This document shows positions 8,989 through 17,241 of a stretch of 64,000 nt of DNA, piece after piece. The translations under genes were made by a program, and so were the position numbers. Each line of letters opens with the position of its first letter. Within the stretch, counting starts at the first letter, position 1. The notes beneath the pieces are model-generated. The model searched no databases and was not told the origin of the DNA. It saw nothing but the letters and a program-made list of their open reading frames with translations. This DNA comes from Tolypothrix sp. PCC 7712. Its GTDB lineage: Bacteria > Cyanobacteriota > Cyanobacteriia > Cyanobacteriales > Nostocaceae. The stretch lies in the NCBI RefSeq assembly GCF_025860405.1, contig NZ_CP063785.1, positions 8,743,390 to 8,807,389 of the forward strand, in the 5' to 3' direction.

Positions 8989-9735
8989 ATGGGATTAGCT
9001 GGGGTGAGAATTGTGTTGGTAGAACCAGCTGGCCCCATGAATGTCGGTTCAATCGCCAGGGTAATGAAAAATTTTGGCTTGCATCAGCTGGTAATCGTCA
9101 ATCCTCAATGCGATCGCCTGTCGATGGAAGCTATGAAAATGGCAGTTCATGCCAAAGAAATTTTAGAATCTGCTGTGGTGGTAGAGACTCTACCAGCCGC
9201 CTTACAAGGATGTGTGCGGGTAATAGCCACAACGGGAAGAGTTAGCAGTTGGGAAACCCCTTTAGAAAATCCCCGTACTGCACTTCCTTGGTTACTTGAA
9301 GAAGTAGAAAAACCAGTGGCGCTGGTTTTTGGTCGGGAAGATAGGGGATTAAGTAATGAAGAATTAAATTATGCTCAAAGGTTCGTCACAATTCCCAGTA
9401 ATAAAAATTATCAATCCTTGAACTTGGCAACGGCGGTAGCTATTTGTTGTTATGAGATGGCTCAATTTATCGAGCAACCAGAAGCTCAACCCACATTAGC
9501 CACACAAATTGCTCCCTGGGAGATGAGGGAAGCATATTACCAAGAATTAGAAGCTTTATTGCTGAAAATTGGTTATCTTTACCCCCATACCGCAGCCAGC
9601 CGTATGGAAAAATTTCGCCAATTATATAATCGTACACACCTGCAAACTACAGAAGTAGCTATGTTGCGGGGGATTTTACGGCAGGTAGAATGGGCACTAA
9701 CCAATGCTCGCGATCGCGAAAACTGCGATTCGTAG
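8989..9735 (+). CDS. trmJ: tRNA (cytidine/uridine-32-2'-O)-methyltransferase TrmJ-like
   Basis: This 248-residue SPOUT-class RNA 2'-O-methyltransferase has the N-terminal block VRIVLVEPAGPMNVGSIARVMKNFG, which is the SpoU motif 1 with the conserved Asn and Arg. Motif 2 is LVFGREDRGLSNEE and motif 3 is PSNKNYQSLNLATAVAI, and together these form the trefoil-knot SAM site. A C-terminal helical extension (YYQELEALLLKIGYLYPH) is typical of TrmJ, which methylates nucleotide 32 of tRNAs. The ATG at 8989 follows GGGAGG at good spacing. Length is normal. The gene stands alone; the next start is 165 nt downstream. A different SpoU-family rRNA target cannot be excluded. Confidence 0.85.
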   Translation: MGLAGVRIVLVEPAGPMNVGSIARVMKNFGLHQLVIVNPQCDRLSMEAMKMAVHAKEILESAVVVETLPAALQGCVRVIATTGRVSSWETPLENPRTALPWLLEEVEKPVALVFGREDRGLSNEELNYAQRFVTIPSNKNYQSLNLATAVAICCYEMAQFIEQPEAQPTLATQIAPWEMREAYYQELEALLLKIGYLYPHTAASRMEKFRQLYNRTHLQTTEVAMLRGILRQVEWALTNARDRENCDS

Positions 9736-9900
9736 ATTAACATATACCCATTACTCCCCCCAAAATAGATAATATGGCCTAAACTAAACACAAAAATGCT
9801 ACTTAGTGGCAAAAAGTGATGTCTGTATTTCAGTGCTTGAGAAGAAATTTTTGGTTTGGGAGTTGGCATAAACAAGTGCATTGGGTCGCAAGGAGTAGCC

Positions 9901-11526
9901 GTGTCAGAATCGATTGACAAACAAATACCTTTCTCGCGGCGTGAACCCAGAAACCGCCGCCAACGTCCACGCAAAGTCCAAAAGGTGGAACAAAAGAAGA
10001 CGAAAGTACCCGCGCAGAAACGTGGAGGCGCAAAAGAAGCGCCACTGACGCGTGTAACAAATAGTAACAGTTATACACCAATGGTGGTTGGCGGCTCTAG
10101 ATCCAAGGCAGGATTAGTCATGCCAGCAGCAGTCAAACCCATACCTCGAAACAAGGTAGCGACTCCACAAGTACAATCCAACACTGTGAAGTTAAAAACA
10201 GTGCGGGTAAATCAGCATGGGGTGGCAAAAACTGTGGTGCGATCGCGCAAGACGCGTTTAAAGCCAATGGCTAGAACCCTGCTATATACCTTACGGTTGT
10301 TAATCGTAGGTGTTGGGATTGGTGCCATTATGGGTACGGTGTTATCTATATTAGATCCAGCTTCGCGGATGACTCCCACATCTTCATCCTCATCTAATAC
10401 CAACGCCGGACAAACCCAGCCTACCCCCAATGCTGCAACACCCTCCGGCTTATCTTTATCACAAGAAATTCCCTCATTAAAATCTGCCGTGCAAAACCTG
10501 GCGGCTGCAAACCCTAGTCTGACACCAGGGGTTTTATTAGTTGATTTAGATACAGGTTCTTATGTAGATATTAATAGTGCCGCCAGTTTTCCCGCCGCTA
10601 GTACAATTAAAGTTCCTATCTTAGTAGCCTTTTTCCAAGATTTAGATGCAGGAAAAATCCGGTTAGATGAAATGCTGACCATGCAGCAAAGTATGATTGC
10701 TGGTGGTTCCGGAAATATGCAATACAAGCCTGCGGGAACCCAGTATTCAGCTTTAGAAGTCGCCACAAAAATGATTACGATCAGCGACAATACAGCTACA
10801 AATATGCTGATTGCGCGCTTGGGAGGAATAGAAGCACTTAACCAAAGATTCCGCAGTTGGGGTTTGACAACCACAGCCATTCGTAATCAACTCCCCGATT
10901 TACAAGGAACAAATACCACCAGTCCCAAGGAATTAGCCACATTGATGGCGATGGTAAATCAGGGGAACTTGGTGAATATGCGATCGCGCGATCGCTTACT
11001 CGATATCATGCGCCAAACTGAAAGAGACAATTTGCTCCCATCCGGTTTAGGCACAGGCGCGACTATTGCCCATAAAACAGGCGATATTGGTACAATGCTG
11101 GCAGATGCAGGTTTAGTTGATATCCCCACAGGTAAGCGCTACATAGCCGCAGTCATGGTACAGCGTCCCAACAACGATGCGCGCGCCGAAAAACTGATTA
11201 GCGGTATTTCGCGTGCAGCTTACCAACAATTTAGCCAAAATGGTGCCATCCCCAATGTGACAAGTAGTCCTATACCAACCACTGGTTATCAGACTCCAGT
11301 CATGTCACCCTCTGTACCCAACAGTGGTGTTAATACTGTACCAGTAATGCCCAATAATGGGGTTAACAATGTACCCATGATGCCCAACAATGGGGGTAAT
11401 GCATTACCAATGAATGGTTATCCTGCCCCAGTGATGGCTCCTTACCCAAATGGTATGGTAAATCCTATGCCGAATACTGGTTATCCATATCCAGTCATGA
11501 ATCCCCAATATTACCCACCAAGGTAA
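9901..11526 (+). CDS. Class A beta-lactamase-like serine hydrolase, membrane-anchored
   Basis: The start is taken as GTG 9901, because AAGGAG lies just upstream; a TTG at 9856 would add 15 residues. The 541-residue product has a long basic N-terminus (Arg/Lys-rich, residues 1-120), a membrane helix near 125-150 (LRLLIVGVGIGAIMGTVLSIL), a Ser/Thr/Gln-rich linker, and a beta-lactamase fold. Its motifs are SxxK (S-T-I-K in FPAASTIKVP), SDN (ISDNTATN) and KTG (HKTGDIG). The last 110 residues are Pro/Asn/Met-rich low complexity with repeats such as PNNGVNNVP. It may be a beta-lactamase or a peptidoglycan-active hydrolase anchored in the inner membrane and facing the periplasm. The long basic head and the repetitive tail are not part of the usual lactamase and argue against a simple resistance enzyme. 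Confidence 0.8.
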   Translation: MSESIDKQIPFSRREPRNRRQRPRKVQKVEQKKTKVPAQKRGGAKEAPLTRVTNSNSYTPMVVGGSRSKAGLVMPAAVKPIPRNKVATPQVQSNTVKLKTVRVNQHGVAKTVVRSRKTRLKPMARTLLYTLRLLIVGVGIGAIMGTVLSILDPASRMTPTSSSSSNTNAGQTQPTPNAATPSGLSLSQEIPSLKSAVQNLAAANPSLTPGVLLVDLDTGSYVDINSAASFPAASTIKVPILVAFFQDLDAGKIRLDEMLTMQQSMIAGGSGNMQYKPAGTQYSALEVATKMITISDNTATNMLIARLGGIEALNQRFRSWGLTTTAIRNQLPDLQGTNTTSPKELATLMAMVNQGNLVNMRSRDRLLDIMRQTERDNLLPSGLGTGATIAHKTGDIGTMLADAGLVDIPTGKRYIAAVMVQRPNNDARAEKLISGISRAAYQQFSQNGAIPNVTSSPIPTTGYQTPVMSPSVPNSGVNTVPVMPNNGVNNVPMMPNNGGNALPMNGYPAPVMAPYPNGMVNPMPNTGYPYPVMNPQYYPPR

Positions 11527-12056
11527 TATAGCGCTTCCCATGCTGGTGAGGTACAGCAATAAAAAATTAACCGCCGATGAAAAAGGATAAACGCAGATAA
11601 ACGCCGATAAATTTGTACTTCACTAGACTAGGAAACGCTATACCATTTTGGATTTTGGATTTTGCGGAAAGTTGCGTGCGGGGGTTCCCCCCGTTGAGCA
11701 AACTTTCCAAGACAGGTTTTGGATTGTGAAAGATTGATTGACTAAGCTTTTCGGCAATTCATTTGTCCCAATCATTATTCAAATTGGTATAAACTAAGGA
11801 GCCATAAAAGTTTTCCTTGGACATTTGGTGTTTGTAAGTTTTTATACTAAAAATTGTGAATTCGGCAGAATATTTAAACCTGCAAACCCAGATAATACCT
11901 AACGTTCTTAATTACGAATTACGAATTACGAATTACTGAACACCTCTGAAGACTGAAAATAAATGAAGAATACTCATCAAAAGGATGAAGTGTGAAAGCT
12001 GATGCTTTCTAAGCTTCATCCTTTATCCTTCATACTTTTTAATTCTTCATTTAAAT
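11527..12056. other. Intergenic region with dispersed repeats
   Basis: This 530-nt spacer has no credible gene. It contains a direct-repeat motif CGCAGATAAACGCCGATAAA (11591-11610), a large palindrome (11666-11708, listed separately), three tandem copies of ATTACGA near 11910-11935, and paired AGCTTCATCC-type inverted segments near 11980-12030. The psb28 promoter should be in the last 100 nt. Confidence 0.6.
11666..11708. repeat. Large GC-rich palindrome
   Basis: The outer arms are GGAAAGTT (11666-11673) and AACTTTCC (11701-11708). The inner arms are CGGGGG (11679-11684) and CCCCCG (11688-11693), around a tiny loop. This makes a stable cruciform or RNA hairpin of about 43 nt. It lies some 140 nt after the lactamase-like gene and could end transcripts on either strand, but no T-run follows, so a dispersed repeat is more likely. 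Confidence 0.7.
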
Positions 12057-12425
12057 ATGGAATCAACAACACCTTCTATCCAATTTTTTTCAGGACTTTT
12101 TGAAGAACTGAGTAATGTCAGCTTGCGGCGTGAAGTTCGCACTGGTAAACGTATAGTAGTAATGTTTTTTGAAAAACTCCAAGCTTTGGAAGGGTTTAAT
12201 AGCTTTACTAAACCATCTTTAAATTCATTACGTTTAACTGATGAAGAAGGCGAAATTAATGTGACTCCTTCTTCTACTCGCTTCATTTTTGGTGGTGATG
12301 AAGGTGATGAATTACAGCGAGTTGAATGTAAATTTGAAATTGAGCAAGATGATCATTGGGAAAGATTTATGCGTTTTATGCACCGCTACGCTGAAGCAAA
12401 TGGCATGGAATATGGCGAACGGTAA
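12057..12425 (+). CDS. Psb28-family photosystem II assembly protein (Psb28-2-like)
   Basis: This 122-residue soluble protein fits the Psb28 family. It begins with IQFFSGLFEE, continues with a LTDEEGEINV block (compare MVDEEGEI in classical Psb28), and ends with the diagnostic WERFMRFMHRYAEANGM helix. Psb28 binds the CP47/RC47 intermediates during photosystem II assembly and repair on the stromal (cytoplasmic) face. The middle is divergent from classical Psb28, which suggests the second paralogue (Psb28-2, slr1739 type) rather than the main one. That choice is inference. The gene stands alone, 120 nt before a small conserved ORF. Confidence 0.75.
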   Translation: MESTTPSIQFFSGLFEELSNVSLRREVRTGKRIVVMFFEKLQALEGFNSFTKPSLNSLRLTDEEGEINVTPSSTRFIFGGDEGDELQRVECKFEIEQDDHWERFMRFMHRYAEANGMEYGER

Positions 12426-12547
12426 ATAATCCAATAAAGTAAGTAGGGTGTGTTACGGCTGTGAAAGGATTTGGGACACAGAGACAATGAAATTTAGCCG
12501 TAACGCACCATCAATGCGACTTTATAAATAACCTCTTCGCTTACAAA

Positions 12548-12739
12548 ATGACGCAACCCAACTTTGCGGATATGACGGATGCCGAATTACGAGTTTACGT
12601 GTTGCATAATCCTAACAATACTGAAGCTTTTTATGCATACGTTGACCGCTTACACGCAGCGAACCCCAACCCAAAGCTAATGTCAATTGAAGAGGCTGAA
12701 GCTGAATTGGAAAAGAGAGTTAATCAAGGACAAAGATAG
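12548..12739 (+). CDS. Small conserved cyanobacterial protein (DUF6887-like)
   Basis: This 63-residue acidic protein contains FADMTDAELRVYVLHNPNNTEAFYAYVDRLHA. It resembles a family of small cyanobacterial proteins that start with an N-P-F/MT-x-x-E-L-R-x-Y-V pattern and carry an E-A-F-Y-A-Y motif (DUF6887 as I recall). Function is unknown; members often sit next to a second small partner, and none is seen here. No transmembrane segment or signal is present. It ends 46 nt before the 3' end of dprA, which is on the opposite strand. Confidence 0.6.
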   Translation: MTQPNFADMTDAELRVYVLHNPNNTEAFYAYVDRLHAANPNPKLMSIEEAEAELEKRVNQGQR

Positions 12740-12785
12740 CCGTTCACGTAGGATGCGTTACGCTATCGCTAACGCATCAGCGCGA

Positions 12786-13904
12786 TCAAACTTTTTGATA
12801 TCGCATTCCTGGGAGTTGCGATACTAAACCCATCAATTCTAACTGTAATAAAGCGCTGGAAACTGAACCAGCATCCATACCAGTTTTTTGAATAATAAAA
12901 TCAAATGGTAAAGCATCAGAAGCGATCGCATTAATTACCTGTTGCAATTCTGGTGCTAAATCTGGCAAACTCAATTGCTGGGGTGCTGAAGAATCTTGTA
13001 CTACGTCGATTTGTGGTATTGCTCCCAGGGTTTTTAATAGTTCGTCTAATTCTTTGAGAATTATGGAAGCGCCTTGACTAATTAATTTTAAACAACCTTG
13101 AGATGGATAATCGTCAATTCTCCCAGGTAAAGCGTATACATCTCTACCAAAATCATTAGCGTAGGTAGCTGTAATTAACGCACCCGATTTGATTGGTGCT
13201 TCGATAACTAAAATGGCGCGACTCAAACCTGCAATAATCCGATTGCGACGTGGGAAGTGATTGCGATCAGGTGGGGTTTTGGCGGGATACTCACTGACGA
13301 CTAATCCCGCAGTCAAAATCTGCTTGTAGAGTTCCCGGTTTTTGGGTGGATAAATAATATCAACACCTGTACCTAAAACTGCGATCGTTCTCCCACCAGC
13401 TTTCATTGTAGCGGCATGGCTTTCGGTATCGATGCCCTCAGCCATTCCCGAAACTACTGTAAAGCCGTTTTTTGCTAAAGCTGTGCTAATTTGGCGAGTC
13501 CAACGGATGCCATAATCTGAAGGTTGACGAGTTCCAACAATTCCCACTAAAGGTTTATTTCCCAAATTTTCTTGTAGTTCAACTTCACCGCGATAGTACA
13601 AACAAGCAGGTGGACTGGGGGTTTCTAATAGCAAGCGGGGATAATCTACATCTGCTGGTGTCCAAAAATGGGGGTTTTCTTCCTGGTGCTTGATCAATAA
13701 TTGTTCTGGATGCAAACGCGATCGCTGTTTGACTACTTTTTCTAAAGTCTGAAAACCAAAACCCTCTACCTGCGACAATTCCGCCTTTGTTGCTTTCCAA
13801 GCTATAGACAGCGTACCAAAATGCTGCTGCAAACGCCGCAGAAATACAGGGCCAATCCCAGAAATTTGCGACCAAGCTAACCAATACGCGCGTTCTTCTC
13901 CCAC
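12786..13904 (-). CDS. dprA: DNA-processing protein DprA (Smf)
   Basis: This 372-residue protein has the DprA order of domains: an N-terminal helix-hairpin-helix-like part (ISGIGPVFLRRLQQHFG), a Rossmann core with GIVGTRQPSDYG, SGMAEGIDTESH, AVLGTGVDIIYPP and RNRIIAGLSRAILVIEA, then a short C-terminal winged-helix (DLAPELQQVINAI...). DprA protects incoming single-stranded DNA and loads RecA during natural transformation. The start is GTG 13904 with GAGG upstream. No competence pilus gene is in the window. The upstream side (13905-14166) is filled with heptamer repeats shared with the convergent-free gap to the YdcF gene. Confidence 0.92.
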   Translation of the reverse strand: MGEERAYWLAWSQISGIGPVFLRRLQQHFGTLSIAWKATKAELSQVEGFGFQTLEKVVKQRSRLHPEQLLIKHQEENPHFWTPADVDYPRLLLETPSPPACLYYRGEVELQENLGNKPLVGIVGTRQPSDYGIRWTRQISTALAKNGFTVVSGMAEGIDTESHAATMKAGGRTIAVLGTGVDIIYPPKNRELYKQILTAGLVVSEYPAKTPPDRNHFPRRNRIIAGLSRAILVIEAPIKSGALITATYANDFGRDVYALPGRIDDYPSQGCLKLISQGASIILKELDELLKTLGAIPQIDVVQDSSAPQQLSLPDLAPELQQVINAIASDALPFDFIIQKTGMDAGSVSSALLQLELMGLVSQLPGMRYQKV

Positions 13905-13956
13905 TTTCTCATCCTCACAGCCATTGGTTTGAGTATTCCCAATTTTGGCTTAGTTG

Positions 13957-14160
13957 TTAATGGGGATTGGGGATTGGGGATTGGGGATTGGGGACTGGGG
14001 ATTGGGGACTGGGGAATGGGGAAAAGGGGACTGGGGAATGGGGACTGGGGAACTCGGGGCCCCCTCTGGGGATAAGGGGTAATGGGGACTGGGGAAAGGG
14101 GAAAGGAGAATAACAAACACCAAATGACAAATGACAAATGACAAATGACAAATGACAAAC
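13957..14160. repeat. Heptamer tract with embedded GGGGCCCC element
   Basis: GGGGATT/GGGGACT units (about 13961-14050) lead into an element AACTCGGGGCCCCCTCTGGG...GGGGTAATGGGG (14051-14086), then more GGGGACT/GGGGAAA units and five ACAAATG copies (14120-14158). The same element occurs at 49730-49766, 50731-50779 and 55426-55460. It separates dprA from the gene transcribed towards it. Confidence 0.9.
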
Positions 14161-14166
14161 CCCAAC

Positions 14167-14859
14167 TTAAGCCTTCCAATTAAAAAATTGTGCATAAATA
14201 TATGCGATCACTTCATCTAAGACTGTTCGCACACCTTGGCTGTAACGCCACCATTGCTGGGGATTGTAGTCTCTGTTGGTAGATGCGATCGCGCCTACTT
14301 GAATATGAGAGGCTAATACTTTTTTAAATAGCAGCCAGCTTCTACGAGTATGAGCATCCCAAGAGAATAGATTGATGGATTCTCCGCTAAACTCTGAATT
14401 GGCTAACCAGCGACTAAATTCGTTAGCAGATGCATAGCTACGATCCTTAATTACATAAGGTGCTGGAACAGCTATCACTTTCTCTGGTGCTACACCTAGT
14501 TTTTTTAATGTGATTGCGGCTACGTCTGCAAAGCTTTTATATGCGCTTAAATAACTTCCTTGCTCTAATGTTCCGCCTGTGGTGATAATTTGGCGATAAT
14601 TCCCGCGTTTAAATTCACTAATCGCCTCTTGGAGTGCATAATCTGGTACCCATCCTTCCACTACCAAGATTTTTGCTGATTTGATAGGAGTATTGACGGC
14701 TAGAAATGGATGTATATGAGTAATTGCGAAAAATAGTAAAGCCGCAACTAGCGTGATCGCAATTATCCATCCCTGAACCGTCAAAACCCACAATTCTTGG
14801 CGTTTAATTAATCGAATTTTGGGTAGTTTTAGCTGCTGGCGATTGTTTCTCTTCTGCAT
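14167..14859 (-). CDS. YdcF/ElyC-family (DUF218) membrane protein
   Basis: This 230-residue protein has one N-terminal membrane helix (residues about 30-52, GWIIAITLVAALLFFAI) and a DUF218 domain. The domain is recognisable by ILVVEGWVPDYALQEAI, QIITTGGTLEQGS, the N-E-F region after VIKDRSYASANEF, and a late R-x-W pattern. DUF218 proteins such as SanA/ElyC/YdcF affect envelope integrity, and some bind SAM-like ligands. The true reaction is unknown. Its ATG overlaps the stop of the upstream DUF2301 gene by one base (TAATG), so the two are translationally coupled. Confidence 0.75.
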   Translation of the reverse strand: MQKRNNRQQLKLPKIRLIKRQELWVLTVQGWIIAITLVAALLFFAITHIHPFLAVNTPIKSAKILVVEGWVPDYALQEAISEFKRGNYRQIITTGGTLEQGSYLSAYKSFADVAAITLKKLGVAPEKVIAVPAPYVIKDRSYASANEFSRWLANSEFSGESINLFSWDAHTRRSWLLFKKVLASHIQVGAIASTNRDYNPQQWWRYSQGVRTVLDEVIAYIYAQFFNWKA

Positions 14860-15515
14860 TAACCCTTATTTGAACGCTGCTGTTTCAAATAAGTAAACAC
14901 AGACTTATCGCCAATATCCGCAGGAATTGCTTGCACTGTTTTTCGCAATGCAAAGACTAAAAACAAAATTGCCCAAATTCCTAGTAAAACCTGTTCTGCT
15001 GGAATTGGTAAAATTCCTACCAAATGCCCTAACAACAATATTGGTACTGTAAAAGTTAATATCTTAGTTTCCAAGCGATTAAAGCAAAAAGCTTCTTTGA
15101 AATAAATACCTGTCAGCGCTACAAAGGTAAATCCAACACCGAATAAGGTAAGAGGATGATTGTAAACGGTAACAGCTAAAGGTTCGCTGCTATAAAACGC
15201 CAATCCCACTGCTGCAATGCTACCAATTGCCCAAAAAGCCTGTAACAGTCGGTGCAATGCCAGCATATAAATATGGATGGTGAATAAACTTACACCAAGA
15301 GCCAGTGTAAAACAAGCATATAGCGGAGTTAGCGCTGCTAAAGTTGCTGGTTGATTGTTGAACACCACTAAAGCGCTAGCGATCGCCAAGCTAAGTGCAG
15401 CTACCATTAACCCAGCGCGATAGATAATTACCCCAGTGCGATCGCTTTGAGTAATTGTAAATTCCCCAAACTGACCTTGATAAACTTCTGGTGCTGATAA
15501 TGTTTGTGTAGTCAT
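14859..15515 (-). CDS. DUF2301 integral membrane protein
   Basis: This 218-residue protein has about 25 polar N-terminal residues, then roughly seven hydrophobic segments (for example VIIYRAGLMVAALSLAIASAL, AFWAIGSIAAVGLAFYS, ILTFTVPILLLGHLVGILPI, VLLGIWAILFLVFAL) and a basic tail. It matches the cyanobacterial DUF2301 family of uncharacterised inner- or thylakoid-membrane proteins, including the EAFCFNR segment. It is the first gene of a two-gene operon with the YdcF-like gene. No catalytic residues can be pointed to. Confidence 0.75.
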   Translation of the reverse strand: MTTQTLSAPEVYQGQFGEFTITQSDRTGVIIYRAGLMVAALSLAIASALVVFNNQPATLAALTPLYACFTLALGVSLFTIHIYMLALHRLLQAFWAIGSIAAVGLAFYSSEPLAVTVYNHPLTLFGVGFTFVALTGIYFKEAFCFNRLETKILTFTVPILLLGHLVGILPIPAEQVLLGIWAILFLVFALRKTVQAIPADIGDKSVFTYLKQQRSNKG

Positions 15516-15692
15516 AGATTAGTTATGAGTCTGGATTTGGTATCTCTACAATAAATCTTTCACCATCCAAAATCTAAAATTGTAGAACTTCTAGCCTCAA
15601 TAGTTGTCAGTTCAGAGGGAAAGGATAAAGAAAAAACCTTTCACCCTTACCCTTTCCCCTTTTACCCTAACCACATTCAAAGGTGAAAATCT

Positions 15693-16505
15693 TTAACCGA
15701 GCCGTATTACCTCTAAACTATCTTGCCAGTTAATCTGCAATTGTGACTGTGCATTACCACTATTGATGGCAATTTCTACCCAGCCATGACTTCCTACTAA
15801 TGCAATGGCTTCTCTAACTTTGACATCGCTGTAAGTTTCACACCCCGGTATTGTCAAGCTTCCCACTTGTACGCGCCAGGTTTTACCCTGCACATAACTC
15901 CCCGGAATGTTGCTCACTAGGTTACCAAAATGGTCAATATATTGAATACAACCTGTGATAACATTTCCTCTCTGTTGGCATTCTGTGATCTCTAGCTGTA
16001 CCAAACTAGCGGGATCAATTTCTCGCCCCAGTTCTTGGATTGGTACACCGCTTGCTAAATTAGCTCCAACTGGTGCGAAAATATCTCTACCGTGAAAAGT
16101 GTGGCTAATTTCGGTGCTCCGCCAATAATTACGATTTGTTAACTCAACTGCTGCGATCGCCTGTTGTTGACTGAGTATGCCACTGAAAATGCCATTATCC
16201 GGCCCTACTAAAAATCCTTGGGCAAACTCTACTGCGATCGCCCTGCGTTTGCTACCCACTCCCGGATCTACCACAGCTATATGCACCGTCCCCTCTGGGA
16301 AGTAAGGATAAGCATCCATTAAGCAAAACCTAGCTGCTGCTAGATTTTGCGGTGTAATTTGGTGATTTAAGTCGATAACCCTTAGCTGAGGGTTGATTTG
16401 AGCAATTACGCCCTTCATTACAGCTACATAAACATCGCGATCGCCAAAATCGCTTAACAGCGTCACTACGCTGGCTTTGCCATCAAGGATTTGAGATTTA
16501 TCCAT
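15693..16505 (-). CDS. S-adenosyl-L-methionine hydrolase (SAM hydroxide adenosyltransferase, DUF62)
   Basis: This 270-residue protein has the full DUF62 pattern: VTLLSDFGDRDVYVAVMKG near the start, VIDLNHQI, VHIAVVDPGVGSKRR (the conserved D-P-G-V-G), LVGPDNG, HTFHGRDIFAPVGA, and a C-terminal beta-barrel with YIDHFGNLVSNI. Family members hydrolyse SAM to adenosine and methionine, and relatives halogenate it. The Asp, Arg and His of the hydroxide-forming triad (D near the start, R in KRR, H in HGRD) appear present, which favours the hydrolase. It is divergent from the PirA-like gene; the intergenic region is only 123 nt. Confidence 0.88.
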   Translation of the reverse strand: MDKSQILDGKASVVTLLSDFGDRDVYVAVMKGVIAQINPQLRVIDLNHQITPQNLAAARFCLMDAYPYFPEGTVHIAVVDPGVGSKRRAIAVEFAQGFLVGPDNGIFSGILSQQQAIAAVELTNRNYWRSTEISHTFHGRDIFAPVGANLASGVPIQELGREIDPASLVQLEITECQQRGNVITGCIQYIDHFGNLVSNIPGSYVQGKTWRVQVGSLTIPGCETYSDVKVREAIALVGSHGWVEIAINSGNAQSQLQINWQDSLEVIRLG

Positions 16506-16554
16506 TGGTAGATACGATGTTCATCTATAAATATATAATAAAGCAGAAAAATCT

Positions 16555-16587
16555 GTAACAAAGGCTACGAAATTTGTGCTATATTAT
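16555..16587 (+). promoter_or_regulatory. NtcA-type site overlapping a -10 box
   Basis: GTA (16555-16557), eight bases, then TAC (16566-16568) is a perfect GTAN8TAC NtcA consensus. TATTAT at 16582-16587 fits a -10 box, only 13 nt after the site. That would place the site centre near -32, over the -35 region, rather than at the activating position near -41. This geometry is known for NtcA-repressed promoters such as those of gif genes, so repression by NtcA is inferred. Confidence 0.6.
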
Positions 16588-16628
16588 GAATACAAAACAA
16601 AAAAGCCGAGAGATAACCAGGTAATCAT

Positions 16629-16784
16629 ATGAATAAAAATAGATTACAAGCCGCCAACCAAGCCAGAGAAGCCCACAGAGAAAATATTCAAAGAAATATC
16701 GAACGTCGCCTGCAAGTAGCGAGAGCCAACGGCGACGAGAGACTAGTTCGTCAATTAGAAGACGAAATGAATTATTGTCGTTAA
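16629..16784 (+). CDS. pirA: PirA-like PII-interacting regulator of arginine synthesis, 51 aa
   Basis: This 51-residue very basic helical protein (start MNKNRLQAANQAREAHRENI, later RRLQVARANGDERLVRQLED). PirA of Synechocystis (Ssr0692) is also 51 residues; as known, it binds PII and so withholds it from N-acetylglutamate kinase, lowering arginine flux. This match rests on length, the recalled pattern of an N-terminal N-R-L-x-A-A, and the L-x-R-Q-L-E tail, so it is probable and not proven. The NtcA-type site over its promoter and a strong terminator 36 nt after its stop mark it as a monocistronic nitrogen-regulated unit. The gene is too short for standard ORF cut-offs. Confidence 0.65.
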   Translation: MNKNRLQAANQAREAHRENIQRNIERRLQVARANGDERLVRQLEDEMNYCR

Positions 16785-16819
16785 ATCAACAACTCCTTGT
16801 TTATAGTTTTGTGACATTT

Positions 16820-16848
16820 AACCCTGCTCACGCAGGGTTTTGTCTTTT
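16820..16848 (+). terminator. Rho-independent terminator of pirA-like gene
   Basis: A perfect 8-bp stem AACCCTGC / GCAGGGTT (16820-16827 and 16832-16839) with loop TCAC is followed by TTGTCTTTT. It lies 36 nt after the stop codon. Confidence 0.85.
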
Positions 16849-16873
16849 GAGATGTTTTGTCCAGATGCTTTGG

Positions 16874-17020
16874 TCAAATTTGCTTAATTTTGAATTTTGA
16901 ATTTTGGATTCCCCGCAGGGGTTGACGTTTCATCCACAAACCAAAACCGAGAGCAAGCAATGAGCCACCAATAGTCAATGGTTCGGGAACCTCTTGAAAA
17001 GCATGGTTAGGGACTTCCAA
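16874..17020 (-). pseudogene. Remnant of a PEP-CTERM protein C-terminus
   Basis: An open stretch of about 48 codons between stops reads ...QEVPEPLTIGGSLLALGFG LWMKRQ... on the minus strand. This is a textbook PEP-CTERM sorting tail: the V-P-E-P motif, a glycine-rich hydrophobic helix and a K-R basic end. There is no start codon or upstream domain (TAG at 17023-17021), so only the tail survives, followed by common ATTTTGA repeat-like sequence. PEP-CTERM tails are processed by exosortase in bacteria that make exopolysaccharide. Here it looks like the end of a deleted exported protein gene. Confidence 0.65.
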
Positions 17021-17241
17021 CTAAAAAAATATCCCGTCGCTGAGTAGGTAGGGGGGGAAAGAAAAATATTAGTACAAACTTTTTTATTAAATAGCTACTT
17101 CATAGAAAATTGATAACATCAAGCTAAACTAACAAACTGGCGATTAAAAACTTGCCATTGCTTTGATTGCAAGATATTTGAGGAGCAAAGGTAGATGAAT
17201 TGTCTCAAAATTTTTGTGCAATGATGTGCGTTATGTGTTTA

